In this document: positions 8,193 to 17,729 of the stretch, in pieces
Layout: every line of letters begins with the position of its first letter
Numbering within the stretch: position 1 is the stretch's first letter
DNA from: a virus
Reading direction: 5' to 3' (one strand)
DNA length: 31,171 nucleotides
IMG/VR virus record: IMGVR_UViG_3300007363_000068
Coordinates: 1-31,171 of that record
Made by a program: the position numbers and the translations under genes
The notes under the pieces: model-generated
What the model was told of the DNA's origin: nothing
What the model saw: the letters and a program-made list of their open reading frames with translations, nothing else
Database searches by the model: none

Positions 8193-8567
8193 ATGGAAGA
8201 AATCACAATGCAAACGATGGATTTAAAGATTAGGAAATTTAAGGAGTTTATGGACGACTTCAATAAGATGTTTGAGAGCGGACATCTTTCCGTCAATATG
8301 TGGAAAACACAAAGGGGACAACTTAAAGCGGCTAATCTTGAGTTGGAGGAAAAGAATCGTAAGGCCGAGGAACTTTTGAATCAGACAGTTTCAGCTATGG
8401 AGAAGATTAAGGCTGACGCTATGGAGTTTGAACAGCGTAAAAGGGCAGATGCGCTTGTCCTTTATTCTAAAGCTCATGCCAAATATAAGGAATTTGAACG
8501 TCATTTAGAAGAGGCGGATAAGAAAAGGTTAAAGAATGAATTGAAGGAGTTGGAGGCGGTGGCCTAA
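8193..8567 (+). CDS. coiled-coil protein of the head module
   Basis: Not recognised. A 124-residue, almost wholly helical product rich in Lys, Glu and Leu, with heptad-like spacing from about residue 30 to the end (LELEEKNRKAEELLNQ, ERHLEEADKKRLK). A strong AAAAGGAG site precedes the ATG. The stop overlaps the adaptor start (TAATG), so the two proteins should be made in fixed proportion. A chaperone or minor virion role is plausible. Confidence 0.75.
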   Translation: MEEITMQTMDLKIRKFKEFMDDFNKMFESGHLSVNMWKTQRGQLKAANLELEEKNRKAEELLNQTVSAMEKIKADAMEFEQRKRADALVLYSKAHAKYKEFERHLEEADKKRLKNELKELEAVA

Positions 8568-9280
8568 TGTCAAACCTAGGCCAGATAAAGAGCCTGATTA
8601 GAGTAAAAATATCACAAACTGATACGACTAATACTGATTTTACCGATCAGGAGCTTACTGGATTTGTAAATGAGGGCCAAAGATTCTTGGGCGCATTGGT
8701 TAAGAAGCCTATTGACCATGTTGAGATACAAGTTCAACAGGATTATCCGGCATATACCCTGCCAAATGACACAATTCTCCTTAATACAGCCTATTTCGGA
8801 GATGTCTCAATCAATGGTGATGTTCGACCATTGACAATCACGACCGAAGAGGCATTGAAAGAGGCTAATCCTAATTGGATGGATGAAACTACTAATTCTC
8901 AAGGGCGACCAACTAGGATTGTGCTGATTGACCGAGTTACTGTTTTAATTTCTCCTAGACCCAACGCTGCGGAAGGTGCTAGTGGAAAGAAACTCCATAT
9001 TGGATATGTTTATCAGCCCGCAATCCTTACAAATGACTCGGACACTCCCGATTTGCCTATTGTTTACCATGATTTATTGGCTGATTATGGACACTATATG
9101 TGCTGTCTTTCAAAATTAAATAAACCAGAATTAGCCACGGCAATCCTATCTCAAATGATGGATAAGGCTAAGAAATTGGAGCCGTTAATTATAAAGGAAA
9201 CTAATTCTTTTGGTTTTTCTTGGGGTGGCGGTTTTGATCCAAACGACGATAATGGCAGCGGATTGAGGTTTTCGTTTTGA
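8567..9280 (+). CDS. head-tail adaptor (head-completion) protein
   Basis: A 237-residue protein of the adaptor type found in podoviruses (P22 gp4, T7 gp11 or SU10-adaptor-like). It starts with a helical LGQIKSLIRVKI...DFTDQELTGFVNEGQR module, then a beta stretch with VQQDYPAYTLPNDTILL, and RVTVLISPRPN followed by IGYVYQPAIL. A C-terminal helical region (HDLLADYGHYMCCLSKLNKP) and a Gly-rich tail complete it. In this family the N-terminal helices bind the portal ring, and this protein seals the head and seats the tail. The position, before the tail-hub gene, agrees. It overlaps its neighbours on both sides. Confidence 0.8.
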   Translation: MSNLGQIKSLIRVKISQTDTTNTDFTDQELTGFVNEGQRFLGALVKKPIDHVEIQVQQDYPAYTLPNDTILLNTAYFGDVSINGDVRPLTITTEEALKEANPNWMDETTNSQGRPTRIVLIDRVTVLISPRPNAAEGASGKKLHIGYVYQPAILTNDSDTPDLPIVYHDLLADYGHYMCCLSKLNKPELATAILSQMMDKAKKLEPLIIKETNSFGFSWGGGFDPNDDNGSGLRFSF

Positions 9281-9540
9281 AAATATCATCTAATCAGTTT
9301 TCTAAGAAGAATTTTAACAAAGGGACAGGATTTACTGACCAGTCCTTTAATACTTGTTCTAATTCTTTTTCTAAAAAAGCTTTCAATAAGGGGACGAATG
9401 TTTGGGGTGGAGATAATACTGCTGAATCAGCTTATGGCGTGGATGATATATACGGAGGAGTAGATAGCACGTACGGGACAACCCCCTATGGGGGAATGAG
9501 TCATTTCCGTTTGCGTCAATTTTACGATTTGTCTCACTAA
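9277..9540 (+). CDS. small repeat protein with TTG start
   Basis: Not recognised. The 87-residue product begins at a TTG that overlaps the adaptor stop (TTGA), with a GAGG site upstream; no ATG is available near the start. It contains two copies of a motif (SNQFSKKNFNKGT and SNSFSKKAFNKGT) about 24 residues apart, then a Gly/Tyr-rich part with DIYGGVDSTYGTTPYGG. Composition suggests a flexible structural peptide. It ends in a TAATG overlap with the tail-hub gene. Confidence 0.65.
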   Translation: MKISSNQFSKKNFNKGTGFTDQSFNTCSNSFSKKAFNKGTNVWGGDNTAESAYGVDDIYGGVDSTYGTTPYGGMSHFRLRQFYDLSH

Positions 9541-11879
9541 TGAAAAAACTATTGCTTCTTCTATTCCTTGTCGGTACGGCTCATGCTGATCCTCTAGCAG
9601 TAGAAGAGATTCAGACTCCGTTGGGAGGATTGAATACGGCGGACCCGACATGGAGGATAAGCTCAAAATACTCTCCTTATATGAGGAATGTATTTATTGA
9701 TCAAGGCAGAATTGAAGGCATAAATGGATATCAGACAGTTGGCACAACTTTAACACTAAGTAAGGTTACTGGAATTTTTCCATTTAGGCGTGAAAATGGG
9801 AATACAACTTTTTTAGTTACAGATTCAAGCGTTACACTTGAAACATCTGATTTTCAAACATGGGTTTTAGTAAGTTCAAACTCAAATACTGGAAGCCCAT
9901 TAAATTGGATTCAGGTTAGGAACAAAATGTGGGGATATAATGGATTGGATTTTGTTAAGACATGGGACGGGATAAATAGATCTATTCTTAATGGGAATGA
10001 TAATACTCCAAATGTCCCAAAGTTCAAGTATGCACAATATTGGCAGGAGCGTGTATGGGGATTTAACAACCCTTCACTCGCTTCAGAACTAGCGTTCAGT
10101 TCAGTTGTTACCACAGATGCTGTAATTATTGATCCTACTGATTCAAGAGCTTGGCCTGTAACTAATTCATTGAAAATAGGTCAAGGAGACGGTGAGATTG
10201 GGACAGCATTATGGGTTAGAAATGGTCAATTGAAGGCAGGAAAAGAACGGTCAAAGTACACGATCTATGGAACGAATGTTTCTAACTATTTCGCTCGTAA
10301 AGATATATCTAATTCCGTTGGCGTGATTTCAAATGATTCTGTTGTTAATCTTGATGACAGTACATATTATTTAAGTTATGACGGGATATACAAGGATGAG
10401 CAAAGGATATCTGATTTAATTGAAGATGATATTGAGAATATTAGCCGAGGAGTTCAGAAGAATGTGCAAAATATTTGGGACACACAATCAGATTTTACAA
10501 AAGGTCAATTATTTGGGACGACTGCGACAGCATCTGGATTTTTAAAGCCTCTAAGTAAGGGGAAGTTCTTCAATAATGTCAGAAAATTCCAAGGTGGAGC
10601 ATCTCAACCATTTTCAGCTGTACTTAGCTCAGTTTATCCATCCACCCCATCTACAAGCATAACAAATGATGCTTCGACTTATATTCGTATTGCCGTTACT
10701 CCTCCTGATTATATTCCGACGGATGATGTGTTTGCTCCAGGAGATAAAATGTTTATTAGTGATTTAGCTTTGCCTTGTAACGGGACAGCAATCAATATGA
10801 GTATTAAAAATTTCTATACAGGGGAAGAGGCTATTATAGATTTGGAAAGTGTAAAACCTTATGAAGCAAAGATATTATTTGATCATTTTGTTGTTGATGG
10901 TGGAAGTTTAGGATTCAGGTGGGCATTAAAAAATATAGGTGATGTAATTTCATGTGGGAGAGCCGCTTCTTTACAGGAAGATTTAGGAAATTGGTTCTTT
11001 AAGCCAACGACTACGGGATCATTTATTTCTGAAATAACAACAGTTTCATCAAATATTACTTCATGGTCTAGTCTGGATTCTTTAAATAGTACAAATGGTG
11101 GTGAAATATCTTATTTTTATCGAACATCAACTAGTGCAGTTAATATTGCAACTCAGACATGGAATGCTATTGGCCCAGGGGCCATAATCAATGCTCCTAT
11201 AATAAATAATTATATTCAATGGACTACCACAATAACGTCCGTATCTTCTATGACTCAAAGCGTTTCTAACATTGACTATTTAACTATAAATCACGTTGAA
11301 GGAGCAGGTTCTTTTAGTAGAGCTTTTGGCATAGACTGGAAAAACAGGTATTGGCTTGCGACTTCTACTGATGGCGGGAATATATTTAGTCTTATTTATG
11401 TTAAGTCAAAGGTTACGAATGAAAACCCTAATGCTTTTATGCCTATTGAGGGGATAAATATCCGATCTTTTGCAAAGGATGGGAATGTTCTTTATGGCGG
11501 ATCTTCAAGTACTGGATCAGTCTATAGATTGGATTATGGGACGAACTTCGATGGAGCCGCTATTCCATTTATATATGAAACTCCTGACATGATACTAGGA
11601 AGCAATTTCACATCAAAGAATATTCAGTCCTATTTATTGGATGCAGATAAGGGGTCCGCTTTAACTCTAAATGTTGGAAGTTCCATAGATTTTGGTTCAT
11701 TCTCAAATAAGAGCATACCTTTGATTGGTTCCGGCAGATCATTAAATTCTATTAAGGGTGTGACAGCTCCTGCAAAGACTTTAAGGATAAGACTTTCTCA
11801 TTCTCTTTTGGATCAACCATTTGTTATTAACAATTTATCTGTTCTTTATAGTCCTACAGCGATATTGGAGCCGAAGTGA
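9540..11879 (+). CDS. tail hub / P22 gp10-like virion protein carrying a signal peptide
   Basis: A 779-residue protein. After the first 17 residues it resembles the podoviral tail-hub or stabilisation family: GGLNTADPTWRISSKYSPYMRNVFIDQGRIEGINGY matches the usual opening in which 'N, points, then a gene-specific frame' precede many beta-propeller-like blades, and WQERVWGFNN is typical of the middle part. The C-terminal half is beta-rich and Ser/Thr-rich. The very N-terminus is a clean Sec signal peptide (MKKLLLLLF, then GTAHA-D as cleavage site), which these virion proteins do not normally have. The ATG overlaps the previous stop and no better internal start is apparent near D17. Assignment to the hub family is by pattern and position. 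Confidence 0.72.
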   Translation: MKKLLLLLFLVGTAHADPLAVEEIQTPLGGLNTADPTWRISSKYSPYMRNVFIDQGRIEGINGYQTVGTTLTLSKVTGIFPFRRENGNTTFLVTDSSVTLETSDFQTWVLVSSNSNTGSPLNWIQVRNKMWGYNGLDFVKTWDGINRSILNGNDNTPNVPKFKYAQYWQERVWGFNNPSLASELAFSSVVTTDAVIIDPTDSRAWPVTNSLKIGQGDGEIGTALWVRNGQLKAGKERSKYTIYGTNVSNYFARKDISNSVGVISNDSVVNLDDSTYYLSYDGIYKDEQRISDLIEDDIENISRGVQKNVQNIWDTQSDFTKGQLFGTTATASGFLKPLSKGKFFNNVRKFQGGASQPFSAVLSSVYPSTPSTSITNDASTYIRIAVTPPDYIPTDDVFAPGDKMFISDLALPCNGTAINMSIKNFYTGEEAIIDLESVKPYEAKILFDHFVVDGGSLGFRWALKNIGDVISCGRAASLQEDLGNWFFKPTTTGSFISEITTVSSNITSWSSLDSLNSTNGGEISYFYRTSTSAVNIATQTWNAIGPGAIINAPIINNYIQWTTTITSVSSMTQSVSNIDYLTINHVEGAGSFSRAFGIDWKNRYWLATSTDGGNIFSLIYVKSKVTNENPNAFMPIEGINIRSFAKDGNVLYGGSSSTGSVYRLDYGTNFDGAAIPFIYETPDMILGSNFTSKNIQSYLLDADKGSALTLNVGSSIDFGSFSNKSIPLIGSGRSLNSIKGVTAPAKTLRIRLSHSLLDQPFVINNLSVLYSPTAILEPK

Positions 11880-12154
11880 GAAAGATATGGATATTTTTAG
11901 TTTTGCCTTTATTTGGATTTACTCGTATTCATACTGATTATATTGATCCTAGGAATACTCAGGACGAGTTTTCAAATTTAGAAAACACAGTTCAAGATCA
12001 GGAGAACATTGTATTTGTTTCCACGCCAAACTTATCAGATGTTAAAGATAAGCAGATATTTTTGATTAGTTCAGGAACATACAATTCTTTTGGATGGCGA
12101 TATAATCAGGAAATTTATGCAGTTAGCGGGTCTTGCGTGACCATTAGAAGGTAG
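11876..12154 (+). CDS. small protein with hydrophobic N-terminus
   Basis: Not recognised. A 92-residue product from a GTG that overlaps the preceding stop (GTGA). Residues 1-15 form a short hydrophobic segment that could be a signal peptide or anchor, less clear-cut than its neighbours because no AxA site is obvious. A mixed region follows with FSNLENTVQDQENIVFVSTP and a C-terminal beta segment. Its place between the hub and the ejection proteins suggests a minor tail part. Confidence 0.65.
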   Translation: MRKIWIFLVLPLFGFTRIHTDYIDPRNTQDEFSNLENTVQDQENIVFVSTPNLSDVKDKQIFLISSGTYNSFGWRYNQEIYAVSGSCVTIRR

Positions 12155-12166
12155 AGGAGATAATTT

Positions 12167-13129
12167 ATGGCAGAACAACCTTTAAGTAGTTTAATTCCAA
12201 ATTACGGTCTTGGGGTGGATATTGCGTCACCGCAAGATTATGAAGGTCTTATCAATCAAGCTTATGTTGGTCTTGGTCAACCCGCTAATGATAACGGTAG
12301 GTATGAAACCACTCAAGATTTTATCAGAGGGTTAAGTTCTTCTTTTGTAGATAATTATTACAAGAAAACAGGAAAAGTCCCAACTGTTGATCAAGTTAAA
12401 CAATTTGTGGCTTTCAATGCAGATACTTCCAATGCAAAACAATTTATTACTGGAACACTAAATGCTGACAAAATGAATGCTTTGTCGAATATGTATATTG
12501 AGAGCAATCCAGAGATAGTTGCCGCTAATTCTCAACCGACTGACTTGGGAGCTACAGCTGAGCAAATCAATGCTCTTTTTGATCCGCTTCAAAAGAACGC
12601 TATTGAGGCGAATTCCCGCAACTTCGCTCCATTAAGAGCTAGGGCTGTTGAGGAGGAAGCGGCATTGGGTCGGTTACGGTCAGGAGTATCCGCTGATCCT
12701 TCTTCTACAATCGGACAGGTAGACGTTAATGAAGCAAACTCGTTAAGTTCTGTAATAGGAAATATACTGGGTCAAAAAGCTTCAGGGACTTTGGATTTGA
12801 ATAAATTCAATCAGAGCCTTGATTTTTCTAAGCAAAATGCCGCTGACGCTAGGAATCAATTCAATCAAAATCTGGCTTTCAATAAAAACGCCTATTCCGA
12901 TCAGATGGATTTGGCACAGAGGCAGTTATCTTTATCTGCATTACTTGGAAGATTGCAGGGAAGCAGAAGAAAGAATAATGGGATAGCAGGAGCATCTGGA
13001 GGAGCATTATCAGGGGCAGCTAGCGGAGCATTATTAGGAAGTATTGTCCCAGGGATCGGGACAGGGATCGGAGCCGCTGGCGGTGCATTGGTAGGTGGCC
13101 TTGGCGGATATTTCGGGAGTGCTGATTAA
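12167..13129 (+). CDS. candidate internal virion (ejection) protein with Gly-zipper tail
   Basis: A 320-residue protein in the position of podoviral internal proteins. The N-terminal 120 residues are mixed. The centre is a Gln/Asn/Ala-rich coiled coil (EAALGRLRSG, then FNQSLDFSKQNAADARNQ and NQNLAFNKNAY). The last 45 residues are a Gly/Ala/Ser-rich zipper (GASGGALSGAASGALLGS...GAAGGALVGGLGGYFG) able to insert in a membrane. Ejection proteins of this shape form the trans-envelope channel for DNA entry. AGAGGAG precedes the start. The role is inferred from composition and gene order. Confidence 0.65.
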   Translation: MAEQPLSSLIPNYGLGVDIASPQDYEGLINQAYVGLGQPANDNGRYETTQDFIRGLSSSFVDNYYKKTGKVPTVDQVKQFVAFNADTSNAKQFITGTLNADKMNALSNMYIESNPEIVAANSQPTDLGATAEQINALFDPLQKNAIEANSRNFAPLRARAVEEEAALGRLRSGVSADPSSTIGQVDVNEANSLSSVIGNILGQKASGTLDLNKFNQSLDFSKQNAADARNQFNQNLAFNKNAYSDQMDLAQRQLSLSALLGRLQGSRRKNNGIAGASGGALSGAASGALLGSIVPGIGTGIGAAGGALVGGLGGYFGSAD

Positions 13130-13138
13130 GGAGAATAT

Positions 13139-14287
13139 ATGCCTAATTATCCAAATGTAGATACACTTTCTGAACTTATTAGAAAACAGTCTTTTTATAA
13201 TAGTGGTGGAGAAGAACCAGGGACAACTACTGCTGATAGATTTAATCAAGGTGTTAAATTAATTGGTGGAGTTGGAGATATTGTAAGCAATACCATCAAT
13301 AATGTCCTAGCGATCAAGAAGGCTAATTTAGAAAGACAAAAGTTAAAGGCAGACATAAATGAAAAGCTTCAAGGGCAGACGCCTATGCGTGATTTAACGA
13401 TGCCTTTGAATCCTCAGACAATGAGAATTGACGAGAACACTACTCCTGAACAAAGAGCCGAGCAGGATAAGATTTATGCCGCTCGTGAAGCTATGGGGAC
13501 AGGAACTTTGGATCAAGCTAAAGAGATGTCCGAGATTGAGAAGAATTTGAGAGAAAGACAGTTAAATCCAATGAAATCCGGAGTACATAGATTTGTTGAT
13601 AGGAAGACTGGGAAGATTTTACAAGAAATTCCTTCAACTCCTGGAACAGGTGATACGACTACTTTGATTGGAGAAGGATCAGGTGGCGGAGATGTTACTG
13701 TTGCCAGCAGGCTTAGACAAGAATTTATAAATCGTCCTGAAGTTAAAGATTTTGTGACTGTGAACACATCAATTAAATCAATGGATTCTTTGCTTAAGAA
13801 TGCATTACAAGGAAACAAACAGAATCAACTTGCTTTGGATCAGGCATTGATAACAATGTTTAATAAATTGACTGATCCTCAATCTGTTGTTAGGGAATCC
13901 GAATATGCTAGAACCCCAGAGAATCTTCCGATGGTAAATAGAATTGCTGGCGCACTTGAAAAGGTAGGTCAAGGTGGTGCTGGTATGACCAATGAAGACC
14001 GTTTAGCATTAGTTACGGGAGCAAAAATTATTGGAAATGAAAGAGGTAATACATTCAACAATCTACGGAATGAATATGAAACTCTTTCGACAAAATATCA
14101 AATTGATCCATCTCTTATAACTGGAACCTTAAAGCCATTTAATCCATATCAATATGAGAATGAAGGTCAAAAAGAATTAGATAAATTAAGAAGCCAATCA
14201 TCTCCTGAAGAGTTGAACTTTATAGACTCGTTACAGGGAACCCCAGATCAGAAATTGGCTGAAATTAAAAGAAGGATGAAACAATGA
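13139..14287 (+). CDS. candidate internal virion protein
   Basis: Not recognised by sequence. A 382-residue hydrophilic, largely helical protein with a helix pair at residues 25-75 (NNVLAIKKANLERQKLKADI). It has a charged centre with HRFVDRKTGKILQEIPSTPG, which reads like a degraded repeat unit seen in other phage internal proteins, and a helical C-terminus. An AAGGAG site lies before the ATG. The end overlaps the next gene (ATGA). It is the middle of three consecutive long proteins where T7- and P22-like phages encode their ejection proteins. Confidence 0.62.
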   Translation: MPNYPNVDTLSELIRKQSFYNSGGEEPGTTTADRFNQGVKLIGGVGDIVSNTINNVLAIKKANLERQKLKADINEKLQGQTPMRDLTMPLNPQTMRIDENTTPEQRAEQDKIYAAREAMGTGTLDQAKEMSEIEKNLRERQLNPMKSGVHRFVDRKTGKILQEIPSTPGTGDTTTLIGEGSGGGDVTVASRLRQEFINRPEVKDFVTVNTSIKSMDSLLKNALQGNKQNQLALDQALITMFNKLTDPQSVVRESEYARTPENLPMVNRIAGALEKVGQGGAGMTNEDRLALVTGAKIIGNERGNTFNNLRNEYETLSTKYQIDPSLITGTLKPFNPYQYENEGQKELDKLRSQSSPEELNFIDSLQGTPDQKLAEIKRRMKQ

Positions 14288-15759
14288 GTCTTGGATTAGA
14301 CTTATCAGACATTAACACAAATTCTTCGTCTAATTCAAGTCCTACACAAACAGAACCAAAGAGGGGCTTAGGATTAGATTTAACTCCGAGTCAAGAACCG
14401 TCATTGTCTTCTTATGCAAAGGCAGTTCTTCCTTCTATGAAAGCAGTAGGTTCTCAAATGCTTGATACTAATCAAAAACTTGGGAGAGGAATTGTTCGTG
14501 GAGCTACTATGGGACTGCTTGAGAAAAAGACTCCTGAAGAACAGGCAATGGAAGGGAGCATTTTCAATGAGCAGGGTAAGGAAAAGACTTTTGCAGATAA
14601 ATACTTAGCTCCAGAAAAAATTGGAGAGATGGCAGGATCAGTAGTTCCTCTTGTAATATCTGAAATGGTTTCTGGTACTCCTGCTAGTTTATTGGTTTCA
14701 AGATTTGGACTTGGAGCAGTTAAAGCGGCAATGGCAAAAGCTGGATTGACAATGGCAACATATGAAGCGGCTAAAGGTGGAGTAGAGAATAAGCCGCCAT
14801 TAGAGACAGCTTCAAATATGGCATCTGGGGCTATGGGTGGTGGAGTTCTTGGAGCTATTGGATATGGAGCAGGGAAAGTTGGTGAAGCATTAACAAAAGA
14901 TTTACCTAAAGCCATAGCTACTGATTATCTTAATACCCCTTCTTCTATTTCCGAGAATCTTCGTAGAGATGGGAAAACATCTCTTAGTGAGCAATTTCTT
15001 GAAAGGACAAAGTATGGAGCGGGACAAAGCAAAAATCAAGTTTATGACGATATTAGCAAAGAACTTGAACAAAACAGATTTGTTATTAGAAGTAAACTTC
15101 AACAAGCTGACGAAAGCGCTATGGTTGGGGATGTTGGAACTTATAGGACAGGAAAACTTGGAGAACCTATTAGAATTTCACAGTTACAAGAAGGTTCAGG
15201 GATTGATTTAGACAAAATAAGAAATAACTTAGCTCCTTTAGCTAAAGAACAGTCCTCTATTGGTCAAAAAAGTCAAGCCAGAACAATTAGACGGTTAATG
15301 TCCGATATTGCTCCAGGTAGGAGTGTTATCAGTAAATCGGATGCCTATGATCTATTAGGACAACTAGATGCCGAGGTTAATAAAAATTATCTAAAAGCAA
15401 CGAACGATATAGCTCCTGGAACCGAAGCTAGGGCAGCTTTTGCGAATGGTCTTAGACAAATGTTGAGTGAAACTGCTCCTGAAGTTTCCAAACTTATTAA
15501 TCGTAATCATTTTCTTCAAAGTGTACAAACATCACTTTTACCGCAAGTGTCTGATACTGGTGCAAAATTTGGGAATGTTAAAAATGCTGCTGTCCGGTTT
15601 CTTCTTGGGAATAGATTTACTCTAGGTGCAGCAAGAGGTTTACGATCTCCTGTTGTTGAGCAAACAACTAATGTGGTAAGTCCAGTAATTAAACAAGCAA
15701 CAAGACTAAAATTATCTGAAACTATTGACAATATGCGTAACAAAGGCAAAAAACAATGA
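14284..15759 (+). CDS. large candidate internal virion protein with membrane-active segments
   Basis: A 491-residue protein. The N-terminus is a low-complexity Ser/Asn/Thr/Pro-rich linker holding GLDL motifs twice (GLDLSD, GLDLTP). Between about 105 and 200 lie Ala/Gly-rich hydrophobic stretches (VVPLVISEMVSGTPASLLVS, GAMGGGVLGAIGYGAG) that could span or perturb a membrane. The remainder is helical and charged, with ARTIRRLMSD and AYDLLGQLDAEV. This layout is common in podoviral ejection proteins. The start overlaps the upstream stop and the end overlaps the fibre gene. Confidence 0.62.
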   Translation: MSLGLDLSDINTNSSSNSSPTQTEPKRGLGLDLTPSQEPSLSSYAKAVLPSMKAVGSQMLDTNQKLGRGIVRGATMGLLEKKTPEEQAMEGSIFNEQGKEKTFADKYLAPEKIGEMAGSVVPLVISEMVSGTPASLLVSRFGLGAVKAAMAKAGLTMATYEAAKGGVENKPPLETASNMASGAMGGGVLGAIGYGAGKVGEALTKDLPKAIATDYLNTPSSISENLRRDGKTSLSEQFLERTKYGAGQSKNQVYDDISKELEQNRFVIRSKLQQADESAMVGDVGTYRTGKLGEPIRISQLQEGSGIDLDKIRNNLAPLAKEQSSIGQKSQARTIRRLMSDIAPGRSVISKSDAYDLLGQLDAEVNKNYLKATNDIAPGTEARAAFANGLRQMLSETAPEVSKLINRNHFLQSVQTSLLPQVSDTGAKFGNVKNAAVRFLLGNRFTLGAARGLRSPVVEQTTNVVSPVIKQATRLKLSETIDNMRNKGKKQ

Positions 15760-17729
15760 AAAAATGGCTCCTAGCTCTACTTCTTCTACCTACGAATGTT
15801 TGGTCTGATACTATTACGACAGGGGCATTAGGATTGCTTAAACCTACGACAGGACAAGTCAGTTCTCGTCCTGCTGGTGACAAGCTCAATTCTAACTTTG
15901 ACATTATTGATTCATCCTTTACTTCTCTTAAATCTCAGGTAAATAATATTGCACAAGCTACAGCCGCCTTGGCTTTGGGTGGAGGAGGGGCTTCATCTTT
16001 AGCGGTAGGCACAGGGACATTGCAGTCAGTTACAATCATATCTAGTCCGACTTCTATTATCAGTTTTGCAAATGGCCCTTTTAAGGTTAATCTTGTAAAT
16101 AATGCTACGGCCTATATTGATATTGATTATTCCTCTATTACGGCTCAGGGACTTGTAACTGGAGGATCATCTGGAATTCCATTACCAAATGGTGACACCT
16201 CTTACATTCAGAGGGAAGCGACATGGACTGTGACGGGAAGCCCGACGTTTGCAAGTTCAACGACTTTTTTGGGTGATGCTATATTTGACAAGCACGTTGG
16301 CATATCAAGCAACGTCAGAATTTATAACAATTTTGAATCTAATACTGATTATGCACCGATGCTTTACATAAAGGAAGGAAGAGTAAATCAACAATATTCA
16401 CTATTGGAGCTTAATAGTGTGACAACTGGGAGAAATGGTTATTACATAAAAGCTGGGGATTTCTTTTTATTAAACTCGGTACAAAGTCCTACCTTTAGCC
16501 CTTCCCCTGGGATGGTCATAGGTAGCACAAACCCCACATCTATGATTGATGTTGTTGGCGGTTCTATAACGGTGCGCGGGAATAACGCCGGACTTTACAT
16601 GGCAGGAGTTTCATCTATATCTGCGAGTGGGATTGAGGTTAGGCAAAGTTCGATTACGTTCCAGAATTACACAGCTGTCTTTGCAACTGGTGGAGCATCC
16701 GTTGGCGATAGATTAATAGCGACTCAAGTTAATGGATCGAATGTCATCATTGGTTTTGGGAAAGCCGTGTCAGCGTCTGGGAGTGGGATAACTACAGATC
16801 AGGCGAATGCTCTAATCTCGTCAACATGGACAGCGTTTACAAACTTCACGTCAACCACTCAAGCCGTTGGGACATCGACATCAAACATTCAGGCGTTTTA
16901 TGCTGGCTTCACTTCCACTTCAGATGCGCGCGGGAACACTTTTGTGAATTTCCGCTCCACAACTGACACGACGTTCAACCATATCAATTCAACGATCACG
17001 GCGATCAAAACATCTACGACAAATATTCAAAACTTCTACGCCGGATTCACCTCTACATCGGACGCAAGAGGCAATACATTTGTAAATTTCAGGTCAACGA
17101 CGGATTCACAAATTACCACATTCCAAAACTTTAGATCCACCACAGACGCGCTGACAAGCGTTATCCGTTTCTCCACGTATTCAGGTGTCTACGCCCTTAA
17201 TTTTGATATGGCGTCACTTCATGCGTTATCAACTGGATTTGCGACGATAGAATCAACGGCATCCTATGCCTCTCCATATGGGCTTTCCCTTGTGCCAATG
17301 CTTGTGAGGGCATTTGACGGGACTTTGACTGAAACGGTTCATGGGAAATTTATACTCCCCGAGGACGTGGATGTCAGCTCAAATGTGCTCTTTATGACGA
17401 CGGTTATCCCGAAGACGGCTGGTCCGAATAAAAATGTGACCATTTTATTTAATTCCACAGCCACGTTTGCGAATGGAGCCGGCGTTTACAATTACGCAAA
17501 TTCTACAGGAGCGCAGACGTGCTTACTTATAGGATCGACAGGAACATTCAATACCTGTTCTTGGACTCAATCAATGTCAGCCCTAAACTGGCAAGCATAC
17601 GAGCAGGTATTTTTTGAAATTGGCAGAGGAAATGACACGGCAATTTTAGGAACTACAAATTTAAGCGGAGATTTGTACATGATGAATCTGATGATCCAGA
17701 TTCCGATGGTTTACAAGAAGGAACCATGA
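15756..17729 (+). CDS. tail fibre protein with signal peptide and tandem repeats
   Basis: A 657-residue, Ser/Thr/Asn-rich fibre. It starts with a signal-like peptide (MKKWLLALLLLPTNVWSD). Next comes a short helical part (DKLNSNFDIIDSSFTSLKSQ) resembling the virion-attachment stalk of fibres, a beta-structured shaft with SMIDVVGGSITVRG, and a repeat region (residues about 360-465) with units containing NFRSTTD and FYAGFTSTSDARGN. A globular C-terminus of about 190 residues has two paired cysteines (QTCLLIGSTGTFNTC). The C-terminal domain should bind the host. From about 16.7 kb on, base composition and codon choice look different from the first half, which suggests a mosaic junction inside the gene. 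Confidence 0.75.
   Translation: MKKWLLALLLLPTNVWSDTITTGALGLLKPTTGQVSSRPAGDKLNSNFDIIDSSFTSLKSQVNNIAQATAALALGGGGASSLAVGTGTLQSVTIISSPTSIISFANGPFKVNLVNNATAYIDIDYSSITAQGLVTGGSSGIPLPNGDTSYIQREATWTVTGSPTFASSTTFLGDAIFDKHVGISSNVRIYNNFESNTDYAPMLYIKEGRVNQQYSLLELNSVTTGRNGYYIKAGDFFLLNSVQSPTFSPSPGMVIGSTNPTSMIDVVGGSITVRGNNAGLYMAGVSSISASGIEVRQSSITFQNYTAVFATGGASVGDRLIATQVNGSNVIIGFGKAVSASGSGITTDQANALISSTWTAFTNFTSTTQAVGTSTSNIQAFYAGFTSTSDARGNTFVNFRSTTDTTFNHINSTITAIKTSTTNIQNFYAGFTSTSDARGNTFVNFRSTTDSQITTFQNFRSTTDALTSVIRFSTYSGVYALNFDMASLHALSTGFATIESTASYASPYGLSLVPMLVRAFDGTLTETVHGKFILPEDVDVSSNVLFMTTVIPKTAGPNKNVTILFNSTATFANGAGVYNYANSTGAQTCLLIGSTGTFNTCSWTQSMSALNWQAYEQVFFEIGRGNDTAILGTTNLSGDLYMMNLMIQIPMVYKKEP
16896..17147 (+). 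repeat. protein-level tandem repeats in the fibre, recoded at DNA level
   Basis: Two 24-codon units at 16896-16967 and 17034-17105 (period 138 bases, 46 codons) encode exactly the same 24 residues, FYAGFTSTSDARGNTFVNFR plus STTD. By direct comparison 20 of the 24 codons differ, all synonymously. A third partial unit at 17121-17147 repeats NFRSTTD and again uses different codons; the Arg in the three copies is CGC, AGG and AGA. DNA-level identity is therefore low while the protein is unchanged. Confidence 0.9.

Noticed and set aside
14472-14915. 147-codon - strand frame inside the large internal-protein gene
   Set aside because: Pro/Ala/Ser-rich shadow of a Gly/Ala-rich coding region; no start signal.
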